This document shows positions 32,504-45,858 of a stretch of 64,000 nucleotides of DNA, piece after piece. Source of the stretch: Pontederia crassipes (lineage: Eukaryota > Streptophyta > Magnoliopsida > Commelinales > Pontederiaceae); NCBI GenBank assembly GCA_030549335.1, contig CM060195.1, positions 5,797,001 through 5,861,000 of the forward strand, written 5' to 3'. Positions within the stretch are counted from its first letter, which is position 1; each line of letters opens with the position of its first letter. A program made the translations under genes and the position numbers. The notes beneath the pieces were generated by a model. That model worked only from the letters and a program-made list of their open reading frames with translations, ran no database searches and had not been told where the DNA came from.

Positions 32504-35223
32504 TCAATATCTCAGAGCTTGTTCATCTTCAGCAGCGTTCCTCTGTTCCATGAACGCCTGCACCTGTTGCTGCATCAAATCTGCCATCTCCGACGCCATC
32601 TGCCTCTCGATCTCCACCCTGTAATCTTCACCACTCGCTTGCTGCTGAGCCTGCACGCCGTACGTGGGTGCTGCTTGAGCAGGAGCACCGGGCTTGCTGC
32701 CATGGCCGCCATTGACCCCTGCACATTATATTATTGTGTCAGATCACGTACGTGGAGTGAGCCTGCTCCAACATGGAGAACATCGATTAGTACCTGTGCC
32801 GATTGGAGCAGAGCCTTGCGCCCTTCTCTTGTTCTGAAAGAAGAGCACAACAGCTATTGCAACACAGAACAGGAAGGAGAAAGGAAGAGTGAGGCCGAGC
32901 ACCAGCCCTGTCTTGCTGCTTTTCTTCTTGCCTCTGGATGGCAAGGTCGATGAGCCCCCAGAAGAACTCTGACATGACTGGTCGGTGCACAAGTCTGCAT
33001 TCCCGGAGACACTGGAAGGAGAGAGAGAGAAAGAACACACGGGAATCGTTGAGCAACATCATACAGTCAAACAACAAAGAACGGATTCATGGAGCAAGTC
33101 TAAACAGATTAACATATCAAGAAATCCATCGAGGCTTACTCCAATTTGAGCTTGGAATTTTGTGTCAGGGAGGAGGGAACAGCTCCGCTGAAGGTGTTAT
33201 CAGCTAAGTTCCTGTAAAAATTTCATAGAGCTTGCTTTGTCTGCAACAAAAGTTTAAAGAAACAACTCGACTCGAGAGTTCAAATGCATAATGTAATTTC
33301 GAGCACTCACAGCTCTTGCAGGTTTGGGAGTTTGCCAAGGAAATCTGGAATTTCTCCATTGAGGCTGTTGTTATGCAAGTCTCTGTCGCACAGCAGCAAC
33401 AGCAAGTAAGCAACTTATTTGAAGTAAAAAAGGAAATGATCAGCTAAAAGTTATCTTGCACCATTATTGTACTCACATAGTTTCCAGAGCATCCAATGCA
33501 CTGAAGTCAGGAAGGAAGCCAGACAACCCAAAGCCAGAAAGATATCTGTGTTCAGAATCCAGTGAAGCAAGTCAGTAATCTGATCGACTCAGAAGCATGA
33601 GATCGTCTGATCACCAGCCTCTAGGAATAGTTCAGAAATCTAAATGTCCAACTCACAGTGCAGTGATGCGAGGCACGTCCCCGTCGCTGCAGTTCACCCA
33701 TTCCCAGTTGTAGGACGCCGGGAGGCACGGATCGCCGGCCCAGTCCTGCAGCACATCGAACTGCTGCTGAAGGAGACCAAGTGTTCCAACTGCACGCACG
33801 TCACAGCTCAACCAAAAGTCTCATGGAGTAAAATACAATTCTTGAAAGGACAAGAGCGCACCATCGTTGGCATTGGTTCCGTTCTTGGGCGCGTCGCCAA
33901 TGACGAACACTTCCATGGCGCTGATGACCGGAGGCAGAGTGGAGTCCGTAGTGGCCTTCAAGGCGAAAGCCGTGCTCGAGTTCGCCAGGGCATCGCTCAG
34001 CGTGAACTCGGTCACTCCTCCGTAAGGCGGCAGGACGACGTCAGAGATGGGCGCCCCGTCCGCGTAGATCCTGAAGGAACGCTTGTCGGAGGAGTTCAGC
34101 TGGGTGACCTCCGTGAAGTAGAAGTTTATGTAGATGGGCACGTAAGACGCCGGGAGATTGGTGGCGAGCAAGATGGAGGCTGATGCGCTCGCCGGCGCGA
34201 CGGCGGTCTGAAGCACCTTCTTCGGGGGAATGTCGCTTATGCTGTTGTTGATGATGATCGCGTCGTTGACGAGCGCCGTCAGCCCGTTCGCCACGACGCT
34301 CGGGTTCCAAATGCGATCATATGGATCATCCACAAATCTGCGGCTCGCCCAGTTCGACCACATACATACACGTATGTCAGGTTTTCAGGATCCCCGAAAA
34401 ACTCGATATAAGATCATGGAAGCGCACGACACGATGAACATACCTCACAATTTGTTGAGCACCGAAGGCAACTCTTCTGCGCAAGAACAAGGCGTAGCTG
34501 TCGTTGACCCGGCCGTACATGTCCGCCTCCAGGCTCCGGATCTCGATGGCGGACACGAAGGCCAACTGGTTCGGCTGGGTCTGCGCGACGCACACGCTCG
34601 TCGCGTCGCCGTTCACGACGTAGATCGCCTCGTACGTGACCGCTTGGTCCAGCGACGTGACCACCGTTGCCCACTCGCTCCCGTCAATCTGCAGCGCGAA
34701 GCTGGGCGGCGAGGACTTGCCGTCGTAGTTCCCGTAGTAGAAGCTGGCACGGACGAGCACCTGCCCGCCGCCGCTGACGGGGAGGCCGTAGCAGTTCTTC
34801 CTCCTCGACGAGTCGAAGGCCCTGAGCGTGGTCATGGCCCTCGACAGCGAACCCCCTGTAGGGCTTTTGACCGCCACGCTCCGCCCGTGCTGTACGTAGA
34901 GGTCATCGCCCGTCCATAGGATGCCATTGTCGTCGGTGTACGTGTCCGACGTCCCACAGTCTATGCTATTAAACACTACGGAAAAAAATGCAACATATAT
35001 GATTAATTAGCATTGTAACTTTAGCTAAAGTTGGCATGCTGATGCAGTAACTACAAAACTAATTAAAGATCTGAAGAATGCACGTTTGCATGCTTAAAAG
35101 TGTTGAGTGTTGCAGGGATTTGTGAGCTATGGTACCGTCCGCTAATGCAAAGGTGGAAAAAAGAGAGAGAAGTGCAAATGTTGCAAGAGAGAGATTGAGA
35201 GAACAATGTTGCATGCTGGCCAT
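32504..35223 (-). CDS. Malectin-like/LRR transmembrane receptor-like protein, copy B
   Basis: Nine exons, each the same length as in copy A except the first and last: 35223-35136, 34975-34444, 34337-33862, 33789-33657, 33545-33477, 33382-33311, 33211-33140, 33011-32794, 32718-32504. The product is 624 aa. It has a signal peptide (MASMQHCSLNLSLATFALL...), malectin-like domain, WAGDPC motif, about three LRRs, one membrane helix (GLVLGLTLPFSFLFCVAI) and a short cytosolic tail ending EDEQALRY. There is no kinase. All splice sites are GT-AG and no premature stop falls in an exon, so the copy looks intact. The membrane and glycan-binding role is inferred from the family. I chose this stop because it matches the natural end of the helical tail. 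Copy A reads past the equivalent codon. Confidence 0.88.
33790..33861 (-). other. 72-nt intron 3 of copy B with in-frame TGA
   Basis: Same length and splice sites as in copy A. Retention here would truncate the protein just after the malectin-like domain. Confidence 0.65.
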
Positions 35224-35254
35224 TGCCGCGGATAGAGAAGGAGAGCTGGCTGAA

Positions 35255-35270
35255 CAATATATGTATGTAT
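35255..35270 (-). promoter_or_regulatory. Possible TATA box of gene copy B
   Basis: ACATACATATATTG on the minus strand, in the same place as the stronger TATATATA of copy A. Confidence 0.35.
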
Positions 35271-35274
35271 GTTG

Positions 35275-36058
35275 GGAAGATGCATCAAGCGTTGAATTTA
35301 ATTTGCAAGGGTTGACTGCTGACTTATGTGATCCATGACATTTCCTTGCTGATAATTATGAAAAAATTGAATACAATGGTGACGAGAAGTCTCATGCATT
35401 ATTATATTTGAGTAAGACATCATCTATACACCAACGATGTTTTGCGCAGCAGCTGACCATGTAAAAGGAATATGTTGTTAAATTTGATGTGCCAATCAAT
35501 TTTCTTAAAAGCTTAATATCCATGATTTTTTATTTTTAATATTTTCTAAATAAATAATTATTTGTTCGGGAATCGTATAAGTTTTTTTTTTTCTGTGGGT
35601 CAAAGAAGGGATTAAGACTCTCCTGTGTAATACCAAGTGCTTGAAAAGGCAAAACAGGTGACTAATGTGTTCTTTCGTAGAACATTTGCATCAGTTAGGC
35701 GGGCTAGAATTGGGATACAGCACAATTTTTTGAAGTCATACATGAAGACAAATCACCTTAATTAATCAAATAACAAGTGTGTGCAGAATTTTTGGCGCCT
35801 TGTTTCTGCATATGATTGAAGGTGCAGCATGATCTCAAATGCCACCATTATCTATTGGGACTACACTAATCATACATACATGTACAGCTAGATAAGAATC
35901 AACGCGCATGTAAGTTAAAGTTAAGATCTCACGTTCATATGGAGAAGTCTTCTCGGTGCTTTTATCCATATTCCATATTTCTTGACTGAACAACACGATG
36001 ACCCTCAGGTCAAATGACCATCTCTCTCGCTCGCTCGCACAGTGAGTCATTGTTGTGC

Positions 36059-36062
<4 letters not shown>
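35275..36062. repeat. Upstream region of gene B, duplicate of 5581-6398
   Basis: Aligned promoter-side flank with indels. No gene seen. Confidence 0.65.

Positions 36063-36111
<49 letters not shown>
36063..36111. repeat. (CT)n microsatellite
   Basis: About 24 units. The left flank matches the left side of the 6399-6437 tract, and the right flank matches the right side of the 7239-7253 tract of copy A. Confidence 0.95.
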
Positions 36112-36116
<5 letters not shown>

Positions 36117-36770
36117 TCTGATGCATGCAGGTAGAGGTGGAGCGGTCAGAAACGACGGCCGCCGAATTAAAAGGCGCCGTATAGCGACGTCCCCCCGGCG
36201 GACACGAGAGGTCTATTGCGCGTCTACGCATCATCGTACTAATTAGTTAAGATTACTTTAATTAGCTTAATCATATTTATGGCAAGATTAGTTACCATTG
36301 TTTGAATTTAAGATTTTAGTTCGATTGGCTTTAAGCAAGGTGTATGGAAGACCGATGGATTGAATTGTTAAAATTTTGCTTTAAGGTTCGGATTTTAAAC
36401 GAGTCATCTCGTGAGTCTTTCAAATCTTAATACTTTTTTTTTATAAGGATTAATTAATGTGAACTTAAGTGGGTATCATCTTCGTATCTTGCTTGTCGGA
36501 TTGAAGATCCATAATACTCAATAGTAGATAGGGAGTCGTAAATCAACTTGCGGTTCAAGTGACTTCGATCCGGTTCAATAAATTGAACCTACACTCGAGT
36601 CACACAATTCTATTGGATGGGATTAAAACTTCACAATTTCACCTACTAAGAGTTGGAGTCTACTGGTAAATGATTCAACCTTCTTTAAATAAGATCTCAA
36701 ATTAAAATATTTGTGAATGTAATTTTTTTGTTAAAAATCTCACATGTTATTGTCTATAAAGATTTTTTTT
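36112..36770. repeat. A/B duplicated spacer, copy B middle part
   Basis: Matches 7254-7470/7887-7990 and then 16150-16330. It preserves the empty sites of the Tourist-like MITE and of the MULE-like element. No gene. Confidence 0.7.
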
Positions 36771-37240
36771 CTTTGCCTACTCAGAAGACTATTTCGACGA
36801 CGCCACTCAATTTTATATTTTGACTTAACTATAGTCAACCGGCATATTGGCTTACATCAGTGGTATTTAAAATAATTTATACAATATGCGGAAGCTACTT
36901 ATACAATATTCAATAACATATAGGGTAAGACCCACGACTATATAATGTAAGATCCTATACAACAATATATTTTATATCTATGTGCATATCACTCGTTAGA
37001 GGAGTCATCGTTCGTCTCACCATCGTCATCATCTCATCCTGCACAGATCTAGTATTTAAAAAAATTTATGAATATAAAAATACTCAATACGGTTTAACAG
37101 TGATCAATAATAATAATTAATGTTGCTCAAATGGTAGGATCAATAAAGTAGTTGAGCAATAAATAATACTATGTGATACATGGTAGATCAATATAACAAT
37201 GACCAATATAACAATAAATCAATATATCAATTGATAACAA

Positions 37241-37430
37241 ACTAAGGATGGTTGGCACAGCCGGCTAGCGGGCTTGTGTCTCGGGACGCTGGGTGCCAGT
37301 AGCCTCAGGTTCGATTCCCAGAGTCGTCACCCTTGGCCAGGTATTCCTTGCCGCTTGAGTCCGAACACTGGATTAGTCGGGTGCTAGTAGCCCCGGACAC
37401 CGGTGGGTCACTAACCATGACCGAAAAAAA
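37241..37430 (+). mobile_element. tRNA-derived SINE, 190 bp
   Basis: The insertion has a perfect 16-bp target duplication, TATCAATTGATAACAA (37225-37240 and 37431-37446), and ends in an A-run. An RNA polymerase III A-box-like TGGCACAGCCGG (37253-37264) and a perfect B box GGTTCGATTCC (37308-37318) are spaced as in tRNA-derived SINEs. It is much more GC-rich than the surrounding repeats. I cannot name the family with confidence. Confidence 0.88.
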
Positions 37431-37892
37431 TATCAATTGATAACAATGAATCAATAGATCAACATAGCAATAGTATGATGTAACGATGGATCAATATGAC
37501 AATAGATTAATAGGATTAACCAGGCGAAGGTCAGAAGACCAATAATTAGCAATATAAATTTATCAATAAATCAATAATGCTTAAGATAGAACTAATAAAT
37601 CAATTTGAGCAAATGAACAATGCTAGATGATGATCAATGGGTCAATAAACAATGATTCAATATAGTCATGGATCAACATCAATGGAACAATATATCATTA
37701 TGATGGATCGAAACCAAACTACAATATCAATTTATCAATAGATCAAGATAGGGTCAAAAGATAAATCAATATCAATAACAATTATCACTTGATAATGTTC
37801 AATATCTCATCAATGTGCCAATAAATCAATGTGATTATAAATCAATGTGAGAGAGTAGGTAAGGTCCAATATATCAATGTAATTATAAATAT

Positions 37893-38165
37893 GGGTTATT
37901 TCCTCTAATCACCCCTAAACTATCGTGAATTTTCACATCTAACCTCAAACTACGAACTTCATTTTCTGGGTACTAAACTATCACGATTTTTCTAATTTGA
38001 TCCTTCCGTCCAATTTCGTCAACTTCTTCGTTATTTTTTATGTTTCTCATTTATGAAAAGTTCATTATACCCCGTATTCTGAATTGAATTTCATTTTTAC
38101 ATAAAATAATATAAAAATAATTAAAAAAAGAAAAACACCCCTCTTCCCACGCGGCAAGCCCCCCC
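37893..38165. repeat. Insertion-like segment starting GGGTTATTTCCTC
   Basis: Sharply different in composition from the CAAT-rich repeats on both sides. The opening GGGTTATTTCCTCTAATCAC followed by CCTAAACTATC resembles common plant MITE or MULE ends, but no inverted partner is found. Confidence 0.35.
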
Positions 38166-38830
38166 TCCTCTACATAGGATCAATAATATGATCAATATCA
38201 AAATCAGATATAATAATTGCAATGTGATCATATATGATAATACTATAATCAAGATGGTAATTAGAGACCAAGAACAATATACCATAATAATTCTCCAATT
38301 ATTTATAATAAAATACCTAAAGTAATTTTTATGCCCTCAGAACCCTGGGCCGTGTCGGGTGGAACCCGGGCCATGTTTCGATAACTCTTATAAGCCTTGG
38401 CCGGGCAGTACCCAAGCTGGTGTATGGTTAACCTGGACCGAGTTGACTGGTTCACCTCCATGATCATGCGCACATGTCGTGTTCGAAGAATCTAATAACA
38501 ATCTAATTATGATTCCTCCTACCAATAGGGATCTAATTCCTCTCTCTTTTCCTTTTCCCTTACTAACAACTTCTAATCTTACTTTAATTCATATTCCGTA
38601 TTCCTTTTGCTTCATATTCATTTTTTAATTATATCTCTATTTCTTCTCAAAAAATTTTTAATCTCTTTTATTAATTAATTACTATATTATCCCTATTGAA
38701 ATATTGAAGTGTTATACTGTTAGTTATACGATTCGAGACGATGGTGAACCGACCTTTCAATTTATGCTCTGCAGTGCGAATTAAACAATTGACGCCATTT
38801 TTCAAGTACCGACACCCGACTGTCGAAAAA

Positions 38831-40443
38831 AAAAACTCCACAATTTCATTCTCTTAGGAAACATTAATCATACTATCCAACGTGGAGGTTGGATCAATCT
38901 TGGGCCACTTTGAGTGGGCTGAAGAGACGTTTCCTTTGACGAGCTCCTAACTCAAGCCAACTTTTCGCTATTATTTTTTGACAGAGGTGTCTATTTAAAG
39001 TCCTGTCCTCCATTTTTTAATCATTCAATTAAAAGTTTATCTCCATTTTTATTCACTTTTTAAATTTTAGTTCGTTTATTTTTAATTTAATAAATAATAA
39101 AAGAAATTGAAATACTAGTTCTTTAAAGAAAAGAAATGACATCATCATTAAGTGGATTTTTTGTAAATGAGAATCATTTCTTTTCCTTTTCCTTTCTATT
39201 GATCGCCTCATGCATTTACTATATGACAAAAGTAACTCACGAGGATTGGACAATCGAAATTGTGGTCAAGATTAATTTAGTAGGGTTATATATATATATA
39301 TATATATATATATCCCATCAAAATTTTAAATGAAAATAAATGAAATATCATTCATAATTATTAATACAGTATTGAAAAATAATAAACATGGACACCTTCA
39401 TTTTATAAATACACTAGTTATTTGCCGAACAAATTCTAAAACTGAAACCGTGTGGCGGAATGTGGTGTAAATATAGGGTGGAATGTGGTTGGTTGGCTCC
39501 CTCACACGTTTTCCTTCTCATCTTGACATTTTCTTTTTGCTCTGGTTAAACGAAATGGGATCTCAAGCGATGTTGCTTAAGCTCTCTCTCTCTCTCTCTC
39601 TCTCTCCCCCCCCCCCCCCCCCCCCCCCCCTCCGTATATATACACGTATCCAGAATTATTAATATTTAATTAATTTCGAGATAAAGTTGGAAATTATAAA
39701 AATCAATTTTCCTTTCCTTGTTTGTTCACTTTTCTCCAATGTTTCTTTTTGTCCAAAACTTCCTGTTCACAAAACTTGAGAAAAACTTAATTCACGTCTA
39801 GCCAAGCAAATTTTGATCAAAATTATCAATAACTTTTATTATTTAACACAATGATCGTTCGATTTGCTTATAACTATTAATATTTTTTTTTATCCAACAT
39901 TCATCAATTAACTAAAATGCACATATAAAAGAGCTTCTGATTAAAACTTTATGTAATATATATTACCATCAACTGTTTATGAATTTCATGTAAATTCCAA
40001 TGTTCCTTGGGTTCGATATATATTAAAAATTTTCAGAAAGAAAAAAAAGGACCGAAAAACGTGGGTTAAATTCTTCCTATGAGACAAGAATTCCAAACAA
40101 AAAAATATATCACGATGTCAAGACAACTTTAATTATATATTCAACTTTTTTAGCATATATTCAAACAAGACAACTTTTTTTTTTTTTGTTTCATTATATA
40201 GTATATAGTGGCATTGAATTTTTAGTTGGTTCGGGGGTCGTAGAACAAACAAACAGAAACTAAATTCGGAAACTATATATTAATGTTCGAATCTCTCCAC
40301 GTTACCCCAAAAAAAAAAAAGAGTTCCCATAATTTAATATATGTAGCATGCAATTAAATTTGCATGCATGTACTCTCTCCTCTCGTATCTTATCGTATAT
40401 GGCCTGCACGTAACACAGGGGGGCTTCTTCTCGGGTTGTTGCT
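38831..40443. repeat. A/B duplicated spacer, copy B right part
   Basis: Matches 16545-18287 of copy A. Non-coding. It contains TA and CT/C simple repeats and ends where copy A is interrupted by the LTR fragment. Confidence 0.75.
39582..39630. repeat. (CT)n followed by a 25-bp C run
   Basis: CT repeats 39582-39605, then C only from 39606 to 39630. Homopolymer length may be unreliable. Confidence 0.9.
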
Positions 40444-41280
40444 TTCTTGTTATAACGTGTAAGAAGAGTGAGAATGGTGTTATATTGTATTATACAATAT
40501 ATAAATAAATGGGAGTGGAATTCATGACCTAACCGCGTTTGATGTACGTAGGTAATGTTGCTGTCAGACCCTACATATGCTCATGACCTAGTCAGCTTTC
40601 TTTCCTTCTAAAATACATTTGAATTCTCAACTTTTTTTTGTCAATCGGGTCTAATTTTATTGGGGGTGGTCAAATTTTTCTAACACCACTTTCCATTCCA
40701 TTTCCGACTCACTTGTAAAAGAATTAATTAATAATGCTAATAATAATAATAATAACTCTTGTAGATGAGAATTAAGTTTTAATTCGGACCACTATTATTT
40801 TTAGAATTTAATGTTTCGGTTGGAAATAGAATACCGATGATCGATGAATAATCGAAGCAATGAAGTAAAAGGAATAAAAGAAAAGATGAATATCATAATT
40901 TAACGTAATAAAATTATCTTAATCAATATAAAAAAAAATATTCACAAACAAATGAGACCATCCTCAGAAGAAATTCACTATAACAAAATAAAGATAAAAT
41001 TTTAACCATCATATGTAAAGATCCATATCACGGGGGACTTCACCGTAGATTATCATTTTTTTTCTTTTTTTTATTTTTTTCATAATTTTAAATACATGAT
41101 ACATAATTCAAGACATCAACAAACTAACATAGCTATTTTTTCTTATTTTATTTGATTGACTATAATGAGTGAGAAGTTTTGATTATATTTTATTTATTTT
41201 TCGGATATTCATCGAGTTATTATCATTAATGGCAATGAGAGGATCAGCACTCAACTCAATCGTATATTTCTTGTCATCGA
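40444..41280. other. AT-rich intergenic sequence
   Basis: No gene, RNA gene or clear transposon seen. A short (AAT)n is at 40738-40754. Confidence 0.6.
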
Positions 41281-41285
41281 TGTAG

Positions 41286-41735
<450 letters not shown>

Positions 41736-42297
41736 TGCGTTGAAGTTTTATGGTAACTCTAATTTTTATTAGGTGATTTAGTTTGAAATTTTAAATTAAA
41801 AAGTAGCCTTTCATTTTTATTTATGCTTTAAATACTCCTGATATTTAAAGCTGGTCTCGGAGTTATTATTGTCCTTAGAGATGAGAGAGGAACGAGATAA
41901 GAAGACACGCCTTTTTCTCTTCACGCTCCTCGTGGTATAATATCGTTGACTATTTTTCATTTAATTATGCTTTCTTTCCTATTTCCTGAATAATTAATAT
42001 GAGGATATATACGTTCGATTTTATAATTTTATTTTTGTTACATAATTCTTAATTATTCTATTTTATTACTTTTATGAATAATACACATTCCATCTCCATT
42101 GTCATTATTATTATGCATTCAAAATTTAGATACTGTACATTCTGGGAGTAAAGGTTGCTCCTAAATTAACTGTTTTCTTAAGTCAAATTTTTTTTTGAAT
42201 ATCTGACCCATAAAAATCCTTAAGAAAAATAGAAAGCAAATTTCCCAATTACCTACTCGTCTATTTTTATGTCAGCCTGGATTCATATCAGATATCC
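41736..42297. other. AT-rich intergenic sequence
   Basis: No feature recognised. Confidence 0.6.
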
Positions 42298-42600
42298 GGT
42301 GTCCCGAGCTACTAATATTTGATTAATTCGAAGTTAATGTTCAACACTAAATAGTAAATACTAATAACTTTTGTTTTTTTTAACAACTTTATGATTTCAG
42401 GATTACTCAACCAACTTTGGTTCCAATTAGCTCGTCTGTGGTTATCACATCTTTGTGTCATTATGCATGCATGTTTCGAATTGAAGTAAAATTTAAAATA
42501 TAACTCAATACAATTAATGTCATGCATGCTTTTGCGTGGGCCAAAGCAAAAAAAACGGCCAGCATATCATTAGAGTTGGCCTGGGGAAGCGGCACATCAA

Positions 42601-43314
42601 ATATCAAACTAGCTATGCCACCTAATACCTAACCAAACTTATGTCTAACAGTTAAATAATACTTCGATTGTGATTGCTATCATGATTCATAAATATTGTT
42701 TAATAATACGGTGGATAAAGACTAATGCAACTCAAAGAAACTGAATTCAATGCTGCATTAAAAAAAAGGTAACATCAATATACCTTCGGTCAATTAAGAT
42801 ATTATTCGTTTTGGACTCTCAGCTTATACGAATTTAAAATACATCTTAATAAGTGAAAATGATAATTACGTATAAGTTCACGATCATCTATATGTTTTGT
42901 TCATGTGAGACTATTTAATGACACAATCTTGATTTTTAAACCTCATATCGTTATAATCTTTTTCCCATCAAAGACTCAACATCTTCATTGAGCGGGGTCC
43001 GTTTTAGCTCGTGACCTGTGTTGGCTCATGTTTTTCACACTACTCAAGCGAGCACGCGAGGTCGGCTCTAATTTCATTTTATATCACCTCGGCCCAATCA
43101 AAATATTATTTACTTTGGACTCTCGACTCGCACGAATTTAAAATGTGTCTTTATAGATGAAGAGATAACTACATATAAGTCTATATAGAACTATTTAATG
43201 AGAGTATCTTGATTCTTAAACTCAGGTCATTACGTCGATGTCAATCACAATATTATTTAACTGTTGGCGCAAATTTGGTTAGGTATTAGGTGACATATAT
43301 ATCTAGTTTGATAT
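42601..43314. repeat. Inverted repeat (arms about 75-80 nt) in the upstream unit
   Basis: 42601-42683 reverse-complemented matches 43240-43314, sharing TATTATTTAACTGTT and TTTGGTTAGGTATTAGG. The 557-nt spacer includes two copies (about 42812-42870 and 43110-43165) of a TTTGGACTCTC...GAATTTAAAAT motif. In the downstream unit only the direct copy exists (47360-47430). Confidence 0.75.
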
Positions 43315-45832
43315 TTTTAACGAGATAAGAACAATTTATCCAGATATTGCTTTTCCTTGTCGATTCAAATTGCTTACCATGACCAGGGATGGAAAATGTG
43401 CACCGGGATCATCAAAGTTTCCATTGACCTCTTTAACACGATTGTCATGATATGCACATGTATTATATTATATATTCTTAATGGAACTCAACTACTAGTT
43501 TTCCTGAATAATTATATTGTTTATAATTATTTCGAAAGAAACCAAGTTATAAACTTCTAACAAGTCAAAACATACACAAATGTATAAATATATAGATGGA
43601 TAGATACATAGGTTGTATGCGTTCCGTTTTATTTCATTTTCATCCTTTAGATGTAGTCACGTAGATGTGAATCCACAAACAAAAAGGAAAAAATAAAGGA
43701 AAAAAGCTTACAAAGATGAACGAGACATTTGCAGAGAGAAGTGATGGGACACAAAGATTGAGTTTAGCTGACAGAACTTGTTCAAGTTTTATCAAATATC
43801 ATTTGTGATTTTAGAATTTTCAAAATTTTCGTGAGAAGACAGAATTGAAAATTTCTTGCTGAAAGGAAAATTTTTCAATTTCAAAACTTACTTTTTATTT
43901 TTATTTTACCTTTTGTTTTTACTTTTTAATTATTATTTAATTATTTATTATTATTTAGTTTATAAATTGAATTCTAAATATTTTATTAATTAAAAATTTA
44001 GAATTATTTAGTTCTAATAATTAACTGTAGACATTATATTAATTATTAAGATTTATGTAAATTTAAAATAAATAACACAATTAATTTTTTTATTATAATT
44101 TTATACCTCAGAGAAAATAAATCGTCTTATTTTTTTATCTAAACACTCATCAAAATTTACCTATCAAATTCATTTTTTTAAATTCTATCATTACATTTTT
44201 TTATTCAACTTCATTTAATCGATTGATTTTTTAAAAACTAAATGAGAACTTAAAATTCTCACGTCCTTTTCCAAAATAATGCATGGCAACATTTTTATTA
44301 AGATGAAACTCAAATGGTAATTTAGTCATCTCCATCAATAAATTTATAATTTTTAAGTATCACTTATCACTGTTAAATAATACAAATTAAATTATGGGCA
44401 CCACTTTCTAGGACCAGCTATAAAAAAATTATATAGTCACGCCCATGCGCCTCAATCAATTCATATGAGTTGATCATGATTGATCACGACTCAAAATGAC
44501 ACATAACAATAAAAAATATATCATAATGTTTAAACGAATTAGGCAGAAAGCATTCAATTTATTATTATATTATTCAACAATCTTTATTAGTGGGGGTAAT
44601 ATATGTATGTATACAAAAACATCTTTGTGAAGAAGCACGCATTAATTATATGAAACAATATCTCGAACGCAAAATTATTAATTAATTAATTAGTACTCTT
44701 GTTTCACGTATCATTAATTTGTTTTCATTGATTTTAATTATGCATTTTTTTTTCTACTCTTGCCCAAATTATATTTAGCTTGAAAATTTTTAAAGTAAAA
44801 ATATAGAATATATCAGGAAGCGAGGATGGGTCCCACTTGTTTATTTATTTTTATATTGAAGAAGTGTAGAAATGTATATGCATAATTTTAAAAAAATAGT
44901 TAAAAAAGTTAGTGATGTTGGATATTCAATAGTTAAGTGGAATGTTTGAAGTTTTCTTTCTTCTATTTGCTAAGAGAGACCATGGACTTAGTCGGTCCTT
45001 AAGTTATAAAAGTCAAAATTATTTATAATTTTTTTAAAAAAAATGACTTCGTATTTGGTACGCAAATTTTGAAAAGATAAATTCTTATTTTTATTAACTT
45101 ATAACAACAACAAAGCCTTATCCCACTATATGATAATCTTCTAAAAATTTATGGAGCATCACCCTGTGTATATAGATAAATAGATATATCCATATAAAAG
45201 AATTCGTAGAGTAGGTGATGAAGAGTACATTTGATGCGCGCACAGTTGTTCTCACCCATTAGTTTATTTTCTTATGATATCGGTTTAATTAGTATTCACA
45301 AGATTATTAATATCCTCATTCAAAGTTGGTGGATAAAAAAAATAAAACCATGTTATCTTGATCAAATTGATAATTTGACTGCTTTCAAATTAGTTTTACT
45401 AATTAATTAACTAACTGTTACAATCAAATTTGTTCATCCATTAGTTTTATCATCGTAGAATGCCATCACTTTTAAATTTTCATAACAACGGTCAACTATG
45501 CACAGTACCATGGATTGCCATTCGCGTAGATCTGCTCAGGACTGTTTTTATCTTGCATCATAAGAAATTTGAATGCTTACATTGCAAGAAACAGCTTCAT
45601 ATATATCACATGTATACAACATGCAATGTTCTCTTTAGTCTTCATCATACGCCTCGTATTGAGTTCTAAGACTTTTCGTAGTCACCCCATAGCTTTTGTC
45701 ACCCATGCGAATGAGTCCCTGGTATATGTATCATTCTTCATGGTATGCAAAACAAAAAAAAAAAGAGAAAACATATATAAATCATGGATCCGAATCAACA
45801 TGGGTGTACCATTTCCCCCTAGCTGATTGGGT

Positions 45833-45858
45833 GGGGGGGGGGGGGGGGGGGGGGGGGG
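45833..45858. repeat. 26-bp G run
   Basis: Uninterrupted G homopolymer at the point where the upstream and downstream units resume homology. Confidence 0.9.

Larger units (their letters stand above)
36771..38830. repeat. Two-kb AT-rich insertion in copy B, probable decayed LTR
   Basis: Not present in copy A between about 16410 and 16550. It contains a long tract of CAAT-rich degenerate repeats (37050-37880, variants of GATCAATATAACAAT), a SINE, and a moderately GC-rich stretch (38335-38480). An ATGCGGAAGC motif near 36887 resembles what I recall from plant gypsy-type LTRs, but I found no clean ends. There are no genes. Confidence 0.45.

Noticed and set aside
37241-37430. A functional tRNA gene
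   Set aside because: Pol III boxes are present, but the body is 190 bp with an A-tail and a 16-bp target duplication, so it is a SINE.
45460-45826. Small open frames in the upstream promoter unit
   Set aside because: Not present in the duplicate unit, without a recognised domain, and too short to support as genes.
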